Assembly: GCA_020650975.1 (NCBI GenBank)
Contig: JAIPMN010001221.1
Span: 2,255-66,254, forward strand
Length of the DNA: 64,000 bases
Source: Apostichopus californicus
Taxonomy: Eukaryota; Echinodermata; Holothuroidea; Aspidochirotida; Stichopodidae
Reading direction: 5' to 3'
The position numbers were made by a program, and so were the translations under genes. The notes under the pieces are model-generated. The model did not search any database, was not told where the DNA came from, and saw only the letters and a list, made by a program, of their open reading frames with translations. Numbering within the stretch: the stretch's first letter is position 1; each line of letters starts with the position of its first letter. Positions 61,801 to 64,000 of the stretch are shown piece after piece.

Positions 61801-64000
61801 GGTGCTGAAACCGCTCTTCGTCTCCAGGATGTAGTGGGTGACGGGTGAACCACCATCAGTAGAGGGTGGCGTCCATTTAAGGGTGATGAAGGTTGGAGAG
61901 GTCTCTGTTGATTCTGGGGTGCCAGGTGGTCCAGGCACATCTATGATATGAATGATTCAAACATGGTCATTGCCAATTATGAAACTATAATTATTATTAA
62001 ATTAAAGAATAGAGTAGAAAATACGTCAGCTATAAAATGACATTCCTTTTTGATTTTATTTCTTTGCTCTTTCAGAGAAAAGAAAATGCTCTGGACACCA
62101 ATGGGGCAAAAAACGGACATACTTGTTACAGTGTGAATGGAATAAATATTGGTATGCCATAAGGATGTTTCAATCTTAAATATTTGGAGAAATATTCATA
62201 TTGACATGAATATTCAGTTATTACATTGTGAGCAATCATGGTCTAATCCCTCTTCAGTTCTTGTTCTTCAGAAAACCTCGATTTTCTGTCACCATTTTCC
62301 AAATGACAAAAGTTGTTCTTCAACTCCATTTTATTTTGTAAGACTAGGTCTGTCTCATAACTTTTACAAACTGTCTGTCTTTTCAGCATACTCCATGGTT
62401 GGTTTGATTTATGACAATTGGACAATCCCTACGAATCAGCTTTGAATGGAACCAGGGAGATTAGACCCCAATATTCAACCAATAAAAGAACATCACATCC
62501 AAGATCCTTTTATAAGATCAAGCAACCACCAGAAGCAAAAACTCACATTTCCCCCCAATGCCTAATAGGCCAAAACTTATGTTTCCTCATCAAAGACTGT
62601 TATATTTGCTTGATCAATATCTCGTGTTGTTTTTTGACTGTATGTTTCTGAAAACTTTCAACATGATTTATATCAGAGTATAAGAAGTTTAAAGGACCTT
62701 CCATGACAGCAAGAGACCTAATGTAAGCACTCACCAATCTGTGATTTAGGAGTTACTGTCACAGGTGAAGAAGGTTTTCCTTCCCCAGCCTTGTTCTTTG
62801 GAACCACTCTGAATTGAATCTCATCCCCTTCCTTTAAACCAGTTGCATTGAACTCTGTGACATCACCAGGGACTTCTCCGGTGGAGGTCCATCTGGGGCT
62901 GAATCTGTCCTTCTTCTGGATGTCGTACCCAGTAATGGGCGAACCACCATCAGATAATGGCGGAGACCAAGACAGGGTGACGCTAGATTCTGTGACATTT
63001 TCAACCACAGGTGTAGATGGGGAACCTGGTGTTTCTGTATTTAAAGACAATATTTTAAATATGATTAACTTGATTGACAACATTTTCAAACAATGGGTCA
63101 CCAAAGGTATTTTTGCATCTCATGCAAAGATACAGTGAAGAGAAGTCATGCTACAAATAGTGTATGTAAAATGGGAAAGTCACATGCTTCCCCCCCCTCC
63201 CTCCACCATCTCCTTGAGAAGCAAATAAACAAATCATAACAATAGCAAAGTTATGCCCTGCAGGGTCAATAATACCATCTGGGAATTTTGCCTTCACTAT
63301 CAATTTCTCTCCCCAATATCCAGAATAGAATTTTCTAGCTATGCCTGGACTTTGTACCTGATATCCATGAACATAATTAATGAGTGAGGGTCTCACCAAA
63401 CAGGAAGGTGGCCTTGATCACATCTGATGGTTTGCTTGGCTCACTTTCTCCCTTCTTATTGACAGCAATAACTCTGTACTGATATTCCTCGTCCTGCTTT
63501 ACATTTGTCACTTTGAATGTGGTCTCCGTAATCTGGTCCCGGGTCACCCTGGTCCAACGAGACATGAAACGTCCCTTGGTTTCCAGGATGTAACCAGTAA
63601 CTGGAGTTCCACCATCGTTGTTTGGAGCTGTCCATGTCAGCGTGATGAAACTAGGTGACTTATCAGTGAATTCAGGGGTTCCTGGTGCATCTGGGACGCC
63701 TGAAGATGTACAAGAAAAACCAAAAGAGGCTGAACTAATGAAAATCTAAAATGTACTGTTTCACACTGGATAATACAATATGTCGATCTCATATCAAGTG
63801 CAGCAACATCATAAATTTTAATGCATGGAAAGAAGCAGTACAAAGAGATTAAGACAGAGTTTAACCCATGTTATGAATTACAAAATGTCTGAATTTGTTA
63901 CAAATAACAGGCTGAGGTTGAGAATTACAATGTCTTTAAGAGTTGCAAGTGCACTCTTAGCAAACTAATGACATACCATGGGTGCAGATTTCTGCCTCTA
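16744..64000 (-). CDS. TTN: titin/twitchin-class giant muscle protein, C-terminal 5,900 residues
   Basis: This is the span of 59 complete exons plus one partial exon, on the minus strand. Every junction is GT-AG with matching phase. The N-to-C order is 15 FN3, four Ig-FN3-FN3 units, Ig, Ig-FN3x3, Ig-Ig-FN3x2, Ig-Ig-FN3, kinase, tail, five Ig with linkers, Ser/Pro/Arg repeats, two Ig and a short acidic end: 29 FN3 and 17 Ig in all. Proteins of this class span the thick filament, with the kinase at the edge of the M-band. Ig-Ig-FN3-kinase followed by Ig domains with linkers and an SP-rich insert favours titin. The Ig-FN3-FN3 period and HLD/DFG kinase motifs recall twitchin. Introns of 180-1,260 bp hold repeats listed separately and otherwise nothing recognisable. 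The N-terminus lies beyond 64000. Confidence 0.93.
17019..17226 (-). CDS. titin-like exon: last Ig domain, C-terminal half
   Basis: Begins VTWLRGGVPITDGG and contains the Ig-I-set F-strand signature ADAGGYTCRAVNSEGE. Phase 1 in, phase 2 out at a GTTAGC donor. It completes the Ig begun at 17735-17920 and adds a short PRRSGPSES linker to the C-terminal tail. Confidence 0.92.
17735..17920 (-). CDS. titin-like exon: last Ig domain, N-terminal half
   Basis: An acidic Ser/Thr-rich linker (EEPSVSISMTGTQE) precedes PPEFFEEPESAVVEEGKT and FVCDVDGEPIPK, the A to C strands of an I-set Ig. Phase 1 in and out. The Cys is the B-strand cysteine that pairs with YTC in the next exon. Confidence 0.92.
17970..18140. 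repeat. tandem repeat of about 40 bp in an intron
   Basis: Four units of the type GATAGATAAGGGCACTACCT lie in the 1.18-kb intron 17921-19105. The rest of that intron shows nothing recognisable. A long ORF with LGSALIYxSI repeats comes from this array. Confidence 0.8.
19106..19303 (-). CDS. titin-like exon: Ig domain, C-terminal half
   Basis: Encodes SRPMDVAWLKNGKDIAD to GGKYTCEVLNDLGDA and ends NVSVS at a GTATGT donor; phase 1 both sides. It completes the Ig whose first half closes the giant exon at 19566-22241. This is the first Ig after the SP-rich region. Confidence 0.93.
19380..19461 (+). repeat. interspersed repeat family, truncated copy
   Basis: TTTACACATTCTATTACACA and CTCTCTAGTGGATAAG match two fuller copies at 26088-26206 and 56891-57008. 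Only the right part is present here. Confidence 0.75.
19566..22241 (-). CDS. titin-like giant exon: Ser/Pro/Arg-rich repeat region plus first half of an Ig
   Basis: One uninterrupted 2,676-base phase 1-1 exon of 892 residues. It opens with acidic then basic sequence (EADVDTDDEGD, KRRKRKKRK), continues as a low-complexity Ser/Pro/Arg-rich region, and ends with an Ig N-terminal half (PPTFSKFLRDVSVMEGRRV). Inside are RPFTPTSPSR-type units (about three to four) and a tandem block of RESPSYRG octapeptides arranged in 38-residue units (see 20150-20520). Dozens of SP and TP sites are candidate proline-directed kinase targets, as proposed for the KSP repeats of vertebrate M-band titin. It probably is disordered. 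The location, five Ig domains after the kinase, matches where I recall the KSP insert in human titin. Confidence 0.92.
20130..20520. repeat. coding minisatellite inside the giant exon
   Basis: Three tandem 114-bp units encode 38-residue repeats made of RESPSLRR, TESPSYRA, RDSTSTGELTTSRL and RESPSYRG, followed on the coding strand by two more RESPSYR octapeptides. Units are nearly identical at DNA level, for example in CTGGCTCTGTAGCTAGGAGA, so expansion is recent and unit number may vary between alleles. Confidence 0.9.
22417..22595 (-). CDS. titin-like exon: Ig domain (fifth after kinase), C-terminal half
   Basis: Begins with the last base of a split Trp codon, then MKDGVQIEDED and DSGRYQVMAKSVAGKAS, ending LIVVD at a GTAAGT donor. 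The usual F-strand Cys is replaced (RYQV). Confidence 0.92.
22924..23062 (-). CDS. titin-like exon: linker and Ig domain (fifth after kinase), N-terminal half
   Basis: An acidic linker LSEDDETYNY leads to IRPSFPKGLRKMRVREGR and SGHPTPEVTW. Phase 1 in, phase 2 out, so the Trp codon is split across the intron to 22595. No long ORF is visible because the exon is short. Confidence 0.9.
23066..23250. repeat. AT-rich ATAATTGATT tandem repeat
   Basis: Repeated ATAATTGATTATAATTGAT and ACAAAATGATTAAAATATA units fill most of the left half of the 639-bp intron 23063-23701. Confidence 0.85.
23618..23699. repeat. ACTAATGAA tandem repeat next to a splice donor
   Basis: Units of 9-12 bp (ACTAATGAA, ACTAATGAC) run up to the splice donor of the Ig exon at 23702, placing the array within the first bases of the intron on the coding strand. 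Confidence 0.85.
23702..24048 (-). CDS. titin-like exon: complete Ig domain (fourth after kinase)
   Basis: Linker DIEVAPKIRRVDSFEPPKQ precedes the Ig: FFSLPLSRKTFEV, MSCAVQGHPKSEVSWTKNG and ADTGTYACVAKNTEGEGT. Both canonical cysteines and the core Trp are present. Phase 2 in, phase 1 out at GTAAGT. Confidence 0.95.
24296..24320 (-). CDS. titin-like 25-base microexon
   Basis: Between TTTTGTAG and GTGAGT lie 25 bases encoding AGADSDV with split codons on both sides. Phase fits the flanking exons exactly (1 in, 2 out), giving an acidic linker between the third and fourth post-kinase Ig domains. It lies in the 891-bp stretch 24049-24939, which otherwise shows a poly-C tract near 24135 and nothing else. 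Confidence 0.8.
24940..25118 (-). CDS. titin-like exon: Ig domain (third after kinase), C-terminal half
   Basis: Completes a split Trp codon, then FKDHKEVQDGQHYSF and EDAGTYTCQASNLVGRIA, ending VRVK at a GTGAGT donor. Confidence 0.93.
25154..25322. mobile_element. small hAT-like MITE in an intron
   Basis: The ends CAGTGGCGTG and CATGCCACTG are inverted repeats with one difference. The flanks GTCCTTTG (25145-25152) and GTCCTTAT (25323-25330) look like a decayed 8-bp target duplication. The 169-bp interior is G-rich with a homopolymer near 25291-25299. Confidence 0.6.
25640..25775 (-). CDS. titin-like exon: linker and Ig domain (third after kinase), N-terminal half
   Basis: KYMDKYSNYSRPRFTQVL leads into VEGSAARLDCKITGIPEPEI and a split Trp codon at a GTGAGT donor. 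Phase 1 in, phase 2 out. Confidence 0.93.
26088..26206 (+). repeat. interspersed repeat family, fuller copy with hammerhead-like hairpin
   Basis: Contains GATCCTGCTAGGATCGAAAC, ACGTCAGGCCAACTTAC, TTTACACATTCT and TAGTGGATAAGCAG, also found at 56891-57008 and in part at 19380-19461. The family is unknown to me; the hairpin GATCC-TGCTA-GGATC followed by GAAAC resembles part of a hammerhead ribozyme core. Confidence 0.8.
26409..26624 (-). CDS. titin-like exon: Ig domain (second after kinase), main part
   Basis: Encodes LLPPHVDTKVKWMRNEEVV and DSGIYEAEVSNQFGTVAT, ending KVDVD at a GTAGGT donor; phase 1 both sides. The A and B strands come from the preceding exon at 27237-27379. Confidence 0.93.
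27237..27379 (-). CDS. titin-like exon: basic linker and start of second post-kinase Ig
   Basis: Acceptor CATTTCTAG, phase 2, then IPLGERGRKLRAGRAAL and APRLVSELEDQQCGLGF, ending TFQ at a GTATCC donor in phase 1. The basic stretch corresponds in place to the basic linker between the first two M-band Ig domains of vertebrate titin. Confidence 0.85.
27580..27643 (-). CDS. titin-like short exon: charged linker
   Basis: 64 bases between TTCTATAG and GTAAGG encode LGEEELAKRGERRTLDLKRQ with split codons matching both neighbours (1 in, 2 out). It lies between the first and second post-kinase Ig domains. Confidence 0.85.
28092..28382 (-). CDS. titin-like exon: complete first post-kinase Ig domain
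   Basis: SRDAAPKITRRLEDVIAIEG, RFECEVTAMSEPLIEWYKDH and VGQYVCRATNSYGHATS form a full I-set Ig with both cysteines. Phase 1 both sides. In titin-class proteins this Ig directly follows the kinase tail. Confidence 0.95.
28830..28938 (-). CDS. titin-like exon: kinase regulatory tail end
   Basis: Encodes SGHTVVSIGRVAHGGALREL to QRILFM, phase 0 in and 1 out. VVSxGRVAHGGALR aligns by eye with the segment that ends the autoinhibitory tail of titin kinase and with the GRISNYSSLR segment of twitchin. In the family this tail lies in the active cleft until pulled out. Confidence 0.85.
29360..29560. repeat. A-rich purine tract, AAGAATA type
   Basis: About 200 bp of GAATAAGAATAAGAAATATG-like repeats in the intron 28939-29636. 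ORFs on the minus strand rich in Phe, Leu and Ser are its translation and not genes. Confidence 0.85.
29640..29769 (-). CDS. titin-like exon: end of kinase C-lobe and start of regulatory tail
   Basis: DRMTIQQALNHPWLQM is the last helix of the C-lobe (RMTxxxALxHPW is typical). EEARRHARRLDSTRLATYW starts the tail. The donor is uncertain: GT at 29639-29638 (exon ends 29640) or GT at 29636-29635 (exon ends 29637) both keep phase 0. Confidence 0.85.
30387..30513 (-). mobile_element. tRNA-derived SINE
   Basis: Read on the minus strand, a B-box-like GATTTGAGTCC is followed by TTGCGTCCTTGAGCAAGGCA and CAGCTGTATAAAAATGG, the body layout of widespread deuterostome tRNA-derived SINEs. It lies in the intron 29770-30597 in the same orientation as the gene. 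Confidence 0.7.
30598..30750 (-). CDS. titin-like exon: kinase C-lobe, helices G to H
   Basis: LSGFSPFMGDNDQETLKNV and ISDEALDWIEKILVVEK are typical of MLCK, titin and twitchin kinases. A split Met codon at the start and split Asp at the end match the neighbours. Confidence 0.96.
31103..31302 (-). CDS. titin-like exon: kinase activation segment
   Basis: PENVMLRDRTSDDLKLIDFG carries the DFG magnesium motif; MFGTPEFVAPEVV is the P+1 loop and APE motif; DVWSLGVLAYI is helix F. Vertebrate titin kinase has EFG and a blocking tyrosine in the P+1 loop; here DFG is canonical and the loop has Phe. Phase 0 in, 2 out. Confidence 0.97.
31728..31869 (-). CDS. titin-like exon: kinase hinge to catalytic loop
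   Basis: LTGGELFDRIVDENHILTE, YMRQTCEGMKHMHE and IVHLDMK. HLDMKPEN, completed by the next exon, is the MLCK-family form of the HRD catalytic loop with the catalytic Asp in place. Phase 2 in, 0 out. Confidence 0.97.
32329..32529 (-). CDS. titin-like exon: kinase N-lobe
   Basis: GRGSYGVVYRATEKATKK is the glycine-rich loop; AAKFIKC has the beta3 lysine; KREIDVMKKLHH carries the alphaC glutamate; MIMIIE leads to the hinge. Every catalytic residue expected of an active kinase N-lobe is visible. Confidence 0.97.
32690..33095. repeat. CT-rich tandem repeat of about 53 bp, interrupted
   Basis: Units with CCCCTCCCATAAC, TTACCTCCCTCTCTGTTCCC and AGTGTGTC occur about three times. The solo LTR at 32780-33015 splits one of them. 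All lie in the intron 32530-33320. Confidence 0.75.
32780..33015 (+). mobile_element. solo LTR of an LTR retrotransposon
   Basis: A 236-bp segment starts TGTGACATC and ends ACACGACA, with the usual TG...CA ends, and is flanked by CATAA at 32775-32779 and 33016-33020, a 5-bp target duplication. It holds a TATATAAA box near 32913. No internal coding part is present, so it is a solo LTR; a Gypsy-type origin is likely from size and duplication length. The perfect duplication argues for a fairly young insertion. Confidence 0.78.
33321..33483 (-). CDS. titin-like exon: linker to the kinase
   Basis: Charged linker PVEERPEFEDLDARMRHYDS, then VYDYYDIHEEIG, which enters the kinase domain. VYDYYDIxEE is also how I recall twitchin entering its kinase. 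Phase 1 in, 2 out. Confidence 0.93.
33779..34066 (-). CDS. titin-like exon: FN3 domain directly before the kinase linker
   Basis: PPEHPRNVEI, VVEKREGVSGPW, YQFRVAALSAYG. With the two Ig exons before it this forms Ig-Ig-FN3-kinase, equivalent in order to A168-A170 plus kinase in human titin. Confidence 0.96.
34348..34638 (-). CDS. titin-like exon: complete Ig domain
   Basis: RPTVNFPSHLRAAPITLMPG, TIRWERDGQP and GDAGRYSVIAENEYGLES. The B- and F-strand cysteines are replaced, common in A-band Ig domains. Phase 1 both sides. Confidence 0.95.
34881..35750. repeat. five tandem copies of the 3' end of an Ig exon plus intron
   Basis: GAGCAGCCACCT recurs at about 34881, 35056, 35216, 35389 and 35562, then at the genuine exon edge near 35737; spacing is 160-175 bp. 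Each unit holds about 85 bp of the Ig exon end (YTAEAMNALGTDYAKSDLRV region), the donor, and an intronic spacer of CCCTCCTACACC repeats. Copies 3-5 keep the donor GTAGGT; copies 1 and 2 have lost it. Several have an extra base in the coding part, so they would not be in frame. They lack the exon's own acceptor. Confidence 0.9.
35751..36038 (-). CDS. titin-like exon: complete Ig domain, source of the tandem array
   Basis: GKPFFLKKPSTVSAAEG, LQCEISGVPPPEVKWFHDG and EDAGDYTAEAMNALGTDY, ending LRVH at GTAGGT; phase 1 both sides. Its 3' third is copied five times in the following intron. Confidence 0.95.
36627..36929 (-). CDS. titin-like exon: FN3 domain
   Basis: DVPSPPSKP, TWSKPDSDGGSPVSGYILEM, EFRVMAQNELGRSMP. 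One exon for one domain, phase 1 both sides. The preceding intron-side stretch 36039-36626 shows nothing recognisable. Confidence 0.96.
37506..37808 (-). CDS. titin-like exon: FN3 domain
   Basis: DKPSPPEGEY, RWAPPKDDGGAPITLYHVEM, FRVIAENKYGKSEP. Phase 1 both sides. With 36627-36929 it forms the FN3 pair between the two Ig-Ig pairs. Confidence 0.96.
38231..38361 (-). CDS. titin-like exon: Ig domain, C-terminal half
   Basis: SSMTEDVARLRIKGAERQDT and GRYLLEVANQFGVET, ending VRVL at GTACGT. Phase 2 in, 1 out; completes the Ig begun at 38801-38960. Confidence 0.92.
38801..38960 (-). CDS. titin-like exon: Ig domain, N-terminal half
   Basis: APVAHLYELPPETTMHIPAG and AAPMPALKWRKDAELLQPRG. The donor GTAAGA lies in GTGATGTAAG, giving phase 2. 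The B-strand Cys is absent (EIPVYI). Confidence 0.9.
39556..39610. repeat. CAGA microsatellite
   Basis: GACAGACAGACAGGACAGACAG-like tract in the intron 38961-39657. Confidence 0.85.
39658..39833 (-). CDS. titin-like exon: Ig domain, C-terminal half
   Basis: MRNGKEIYSGGRYKTICD and EDLGLYSVVARNTSGRAKS; completes a split Trp codon. Phase 2 in, 1 out at GTAAGT. Confidence 0.94.
40174..40285 (-). CDS. titin-like exon: Ig domain, N-terminal half
   Basis: EEKPSFLEKPHMQVADVGG and FTCIVVGSPKPEVS with a split Trp at a GTAAAT donor. First of an Ig-Ig pair. Confidence 0.94.
40383..40440. repeat. 16-bp tandem repeat AATAATGAGGTGGGAG
   Basis: Three to four perfect units in the intron 40286-40950. Confidence 0.9.
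40951..41250 (-). CDS. titin-like exon: FN3 domain
   Basis: HPSPPGIPQV, SDGGSAISHYIIERR, FRVRAVNEAGFESDP, ending KKPT. Third of three FN3 domains after the Ig of 42574-43161. Phase 1 both sides. Confidence 0.96.
41732..42037 (-). CDS. titin-like exon: FN3 domain
   Basis: APSEPGLPEV, HHGGRPMLGYHVEVR, EFRVVGVTEIGVGRPSEP. Phase 1 both sides. Confidence 0.96.
42574..43161 (-). CDS. titin-like exon: Ig plus FN3 domain
   Basis: The Ig has APPKINLDLLRDVITLKAG, FVEWYHQSRR and DTGVYSVTVVNEAG. The FN3 has DIPGAPHGP, PPEDDGGTNIECYVVERR and ENSNGVGPPLEG. The two domains share one 588-base exon with no intron between, as in 50285-50869 and 51985-52569. Confidence 0.97.
43592..43855 (-). CDS. titin-like exon: Ig domain with both cysteines
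   Basis: EVADFTQMLQDTTAKAGQT, LECRVSNPKAEVKWYKNG and DYGLYECECGKLRTSAE. Unlike most pre-kinase Ig domains here it keeps the disulphide cysteines, resembling the MyBP-C or obscurin type. Phase 1 both sides. Confidence 0.95.
44021..44092 (+). repeat. tRNA-like sequence (SINE head or tRNA pseudogene)
   Basis: GATAGCTGGGTTGGTACAG resembles an A-box arm, GGACTCTTATACCTGAGGTC an anticodon arm of the Lys type, and TGGTTTGAATCTAA a B box. The acceptor stem does not pair well, so it is not a working tRNA gene. In the intron 43856-44217. Confidence 0.5.
44218..44520 (-). CDS. titin-like exon: FN3 domain
   Basis: VPDAPSSPEV, SDGGSPITGYLVEMKE, FRVIAENDIGQSEAGP. Phase 1 both sides. Confidence 0.96.
44830..45165 (+). 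mobile_element. 3' end of a LINE-like retroelement
   Basis: The segment ends with AATGGACAATAAAGTTTC and then (TATC)n, a tail layout common to many non-LTR retrotransposons of invertebrate deuterostomes. A 64-residue ORF with several cysteines (44842-45036) could be the end of a reverse-transcriptase ORF, but I cannot name it. The left limit is a guess. In the intron 44521-45189. Confidence 0.5.
45190..45492 (-). CDS. titin-like exon: FN3 domain
   Basis: DKPGHPEGPLKAIGI, RDDGGSPITNYILEKRD, FRVRAENQYGESTP. Phase 1 both sides. The adjoining stretch 45493-46044 shows nothing recognisable. Confidence 0.96.
46045..46335 (-). CDS. titin-like exon: Ig domain
   Basis: PPKFDLRPSIHLDTYKLPAG, RATWYKDDRP and DDTGFYRVHLASDIGED. 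No canonical Cys pair. Starts the fourth Ig-FN3-FN3 unit. Confidence 0.95.
46684..46729. mobile_element. one end of a hAT-like element
   Basis: Read on the minus strand it starts CAGGGGATCTCAAAAAGCC and continues with GGGCCAAATCCGGCCCGC, a layout seen in widespread hAT-type MITEs. The other end and the target duplication are not found. In the intron 46336-47088. Confidence 0.55.
47089..47388 (-). CDS. titin-like exon: FN3 domain
   Basis: DVPATPGPLMV, SDRGAPIEGYIMEKRE, FRVRAINEAGLSRP, ending RGRET. Phase 1 both sides. The usual DGG turn is DRG here. Confidence 0.95.
47748..48015 (-). CDS. titin-like exon: rest of an FN3 domain
   Basis: VSGLGVSDATLTWYPPADDG, ILESREVPSRIW, ENKYGVSEPLEG. Phase 0 in, 1 out. 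This is the only FN3 in the window split by an intron. Confidence 0.95.
48196..48515 (-). CDS. titin-like exon: Ig domain plus start of FN3
   Basis: VAPKFDLDLKYMRPITVRAG, TITWERDHHP, DSGVYTIIAKNKAGED, then DRPGPPTGPLH at a GTAAGT donor in phase 0. The FN3 continues in 47748-48015. Confidence 0.96.
48720..49600. repeat. minisatellite of about 60 bp, some 15 units
   Basis: Units combine AGTTGTAAAGTGTTGAGTTT, CACACATGTGACAGGAGCC and ATCAGTCATCTTAAGTCATC; some lack the last block. It fills most of the largest intron (48516-49777). Confidence 0.95.
49778..50080 (-). CDS. titin-like exon: FN3 domain
   Basis: DVPGSPSAPTISKV, SDGGARIIGYTIEMR, FRVIAVNRVGPGKPSEP. Phase 1 both sides. Confidence 0.97.
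50285..50869 (-). CDS. titin-like exon: Ig plus FN3 domain
   Basis: Ig: VPPRFEAMF, EAKWSKDGKP, DGGHYSVTIKNQAG. FN3: DQPSPPQGP, KDDGGSRIVNYIIEKKG, QNQFGISEPLEG. One 585-base exon, phase 1 both sides. Confidence 0.97.
51163..51465 (-). CDS. titin-like exon: FN3 domain
   Basis: PPDSPSKPLV, YDGGAPVTGYLVEKRE, EFHISAENKSGLSRPSQP. Phase 1 both sides. The stretch 51466-51984 beside it shows nothing recognisable. Confidence 0.96.
51985..52569 (-). CDS. titin-like exon: Ig plus FN3 domain, first Ig after the FN3 run
   Basis: Ig: VGPKLDLSRVRDTIVVKAG, SVDWSKDGTH, DEGVYSVRVRNAGGE. FN3: DKPSPPEGP, TGGSDITHYCVEKRD, VNKVGESEPLEG. The donor GTAAGT after VKV keeps phase 1. Confidence 0.97.
52759..52781. repeat. 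GTAAA microsatellite
   Basis: Four to five AGTAA units in the intron 52570-52952... the coding-side exon is at 52953. Confidence 0.8.
52953..53246 (-). CDS. titin-like exon: FN3 domain (last of the FN3 run)
   Basis: VPDAPGAPQIS, TDGGKPIKGYIVEKSD, FRIIAENEAGPGEPSP. Phase 1 both sides. Confidence 0.96.
53569..53871 (-). CDS. titin-like exon: FN3 domain
   Basis: VPGAPGKPNI, SDGGSPITHYILEKRE, FRVIAENKAGQGPPSD. Phase 1 both sides. Confidence 0.96.
54324..54626 (-). CDS. titin-like exon: FN3 domain
   Basis: VPGSPGRPQVSDI, RDGGSRVTGYIIHKKD, FRVVAQNKAGFGQPSD. Phase 1 both sides. Confidence 0.96.
55024..55317 (-). CDS. titin-like exon: FN3 domain
   Basis: KASAPLSPTLSEI, RDGGTAIDEYVIERKE, FRVVPVSRAGLGEPS. 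Begins EKAS rather than DVPG. Phase 1 both sides. Introns on both sides (54627-55023, 55318-55741) show nothing recognisable. Confidence 0.95.
55742..56044 (-). CDS. titin-like exon: FN3 domain
   Basis: VPGIPECVMT, SDGGAPIIGYIIERKD, FRVIAENEAGQGKPSEP. Phase 1 both sides. Confidence 0.96.
56499..56801 (-). CDS. titin-like exon: FN3 domain
   Basis: VPGQPGRPSV, SDGGSPITTYLIEKKD, FRVTAENKAGPGKPSEP. Phase 1 both sides. Confidence 0.97.
56891..57008 (+). repeat. interspersed repeat family, fullest copy
   Basis: Starts CCTCTGAAGAAGAAGATCC, then hairpin loop TGCTA, GAATCGAAACGTCAGGCC, TTTACACATTCTCTTACACA and TAGTGGATAAGCAG. Compared with 26088-26206 it keeps CTGAAGA before the hairpin. Confidence 0.8.
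57178..57480 (-). CDS. titin-like exon: FN3 domain, source of an exon fragment
   Basis: IPDAPSKPEVSDV, SDGGSPIIGYTIEKKD, ECQFRVIAENKAGPSEPS. Phase 1 both sides. About 74 bp near its 3' end are copied in the next intron at 57527-57600. Confidence 0.96.
57527..57600 (-). pseudogene. FN3 exon fragment in an intron
   Basis: The minus strand reads CQFRVIAENKAGNSEPSAAT, nearly the same as residues of the FN3 exon 57178-57480 (source DNA about 57192-57265). Only about 74 bp are copied, with no donor or acceptor, so it should not be spliced in. About 90% identity by eye. Confidence 0.85.
58025..58318 (-). CDS. titin-like exon: FN3 domain
   Basis: TPEAPKQLKVTGT, DDGGSKVKNYIVEMKE, FRVRAENKAGPGKPSN. 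Phase 1 both sides. Confidence 0.96.
58674..59264 (-). CDS. titin-like exon: two FN3 domains
   Basis: First FN3: DVPASPSSPTI, SDGGAEIEGYVIEKKD, VNKAGQSKPSQ. Second FN3: VPDSPSRPEVSDI, SDGGSPVTGYIVEKRE, ENKAGFSEPSQ. It is the only exon with two FN3 domains, so an intron was lost here or never gained. Phase 1 both sides. Confidence 0.97.
59678..59980 (-). CDS. titin-like exon: FN3 domain, type A
   Basis: VPDAPGQPDAKD, DDGGAPVTEYVLETKTRF, YRVIALNKKGESQPSTP. Shares LETK and NKKGE with the exons at 61638 and 63397. Confidence 0.96.
60367..60719. mobile_element. MITE with 10-bp target duplication
   Basis: The 353-bp insert begins GTGGCGTAGGAAGG and ends GGTTCCTACGCCCTTG; GGCGTAGGAA is an inverted repeat. 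It is flanked by AATACACACA at 60357-60366 and 60720-60729, a perfect duplication. A 9-10 bp duplication suggests a Mutator-like (MULE) rather than hAT origin. No ORF of its own. In the intron 59981-60781. Confidence 0.85.
60782..61081 (-). CDS. titin-like exon: FN3 domain, type B
   Basis: PPGAPQSPVVEEI, SDGGAKITEYVIQKKDRFS, GEVPGD, FRIVPKNKAGEGKPSAP. Very close to the exon at 62735. Phase 1 both sides. Confidence 0.97.
61638..61940 (-). CDS. titin-like exon: FN3 domain, type A
   Basis: VPGPPGTPEST, TDGGSPVTHYILETKSGFS, FRVIAVNKKGEGEPSQP. Phase 1 both sides. The introns on either side (61082-61637 and 61941-62734) show nothing recognisable. Confidence 0.97.
62735..63034 (-). CDS. titin-like exon: FN3 domain, type B
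   Basis: TPGSPSTPVVENV, SDGGSPITGYDIQKKDRFS, GEVPGD, FRVVPKNKAGEGKPSSP. Phase 1 both sides. Confidence 0.97.
63397..63699 (-). CDS. titin-like exon: FN3 domain, type A
   Basis: VPDAPGTPEFTD, NDGGTPVTGYILETKGRF, YRVIAVNKKGESEPSKP. Phase 1 both sides; first complete exon from the right edge. Confidence 0.96.
63977..64000 (-). CDS. titin-like partial exon at the window edge
   Basis: A GTATGT donor after EAEICTH-G in phase 1 fits the end of another FN3 exon and would join in frame to 63699. Only 24 bases are visible, so this is a guess from donor, phase and spacing. Confidence 0.4.
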
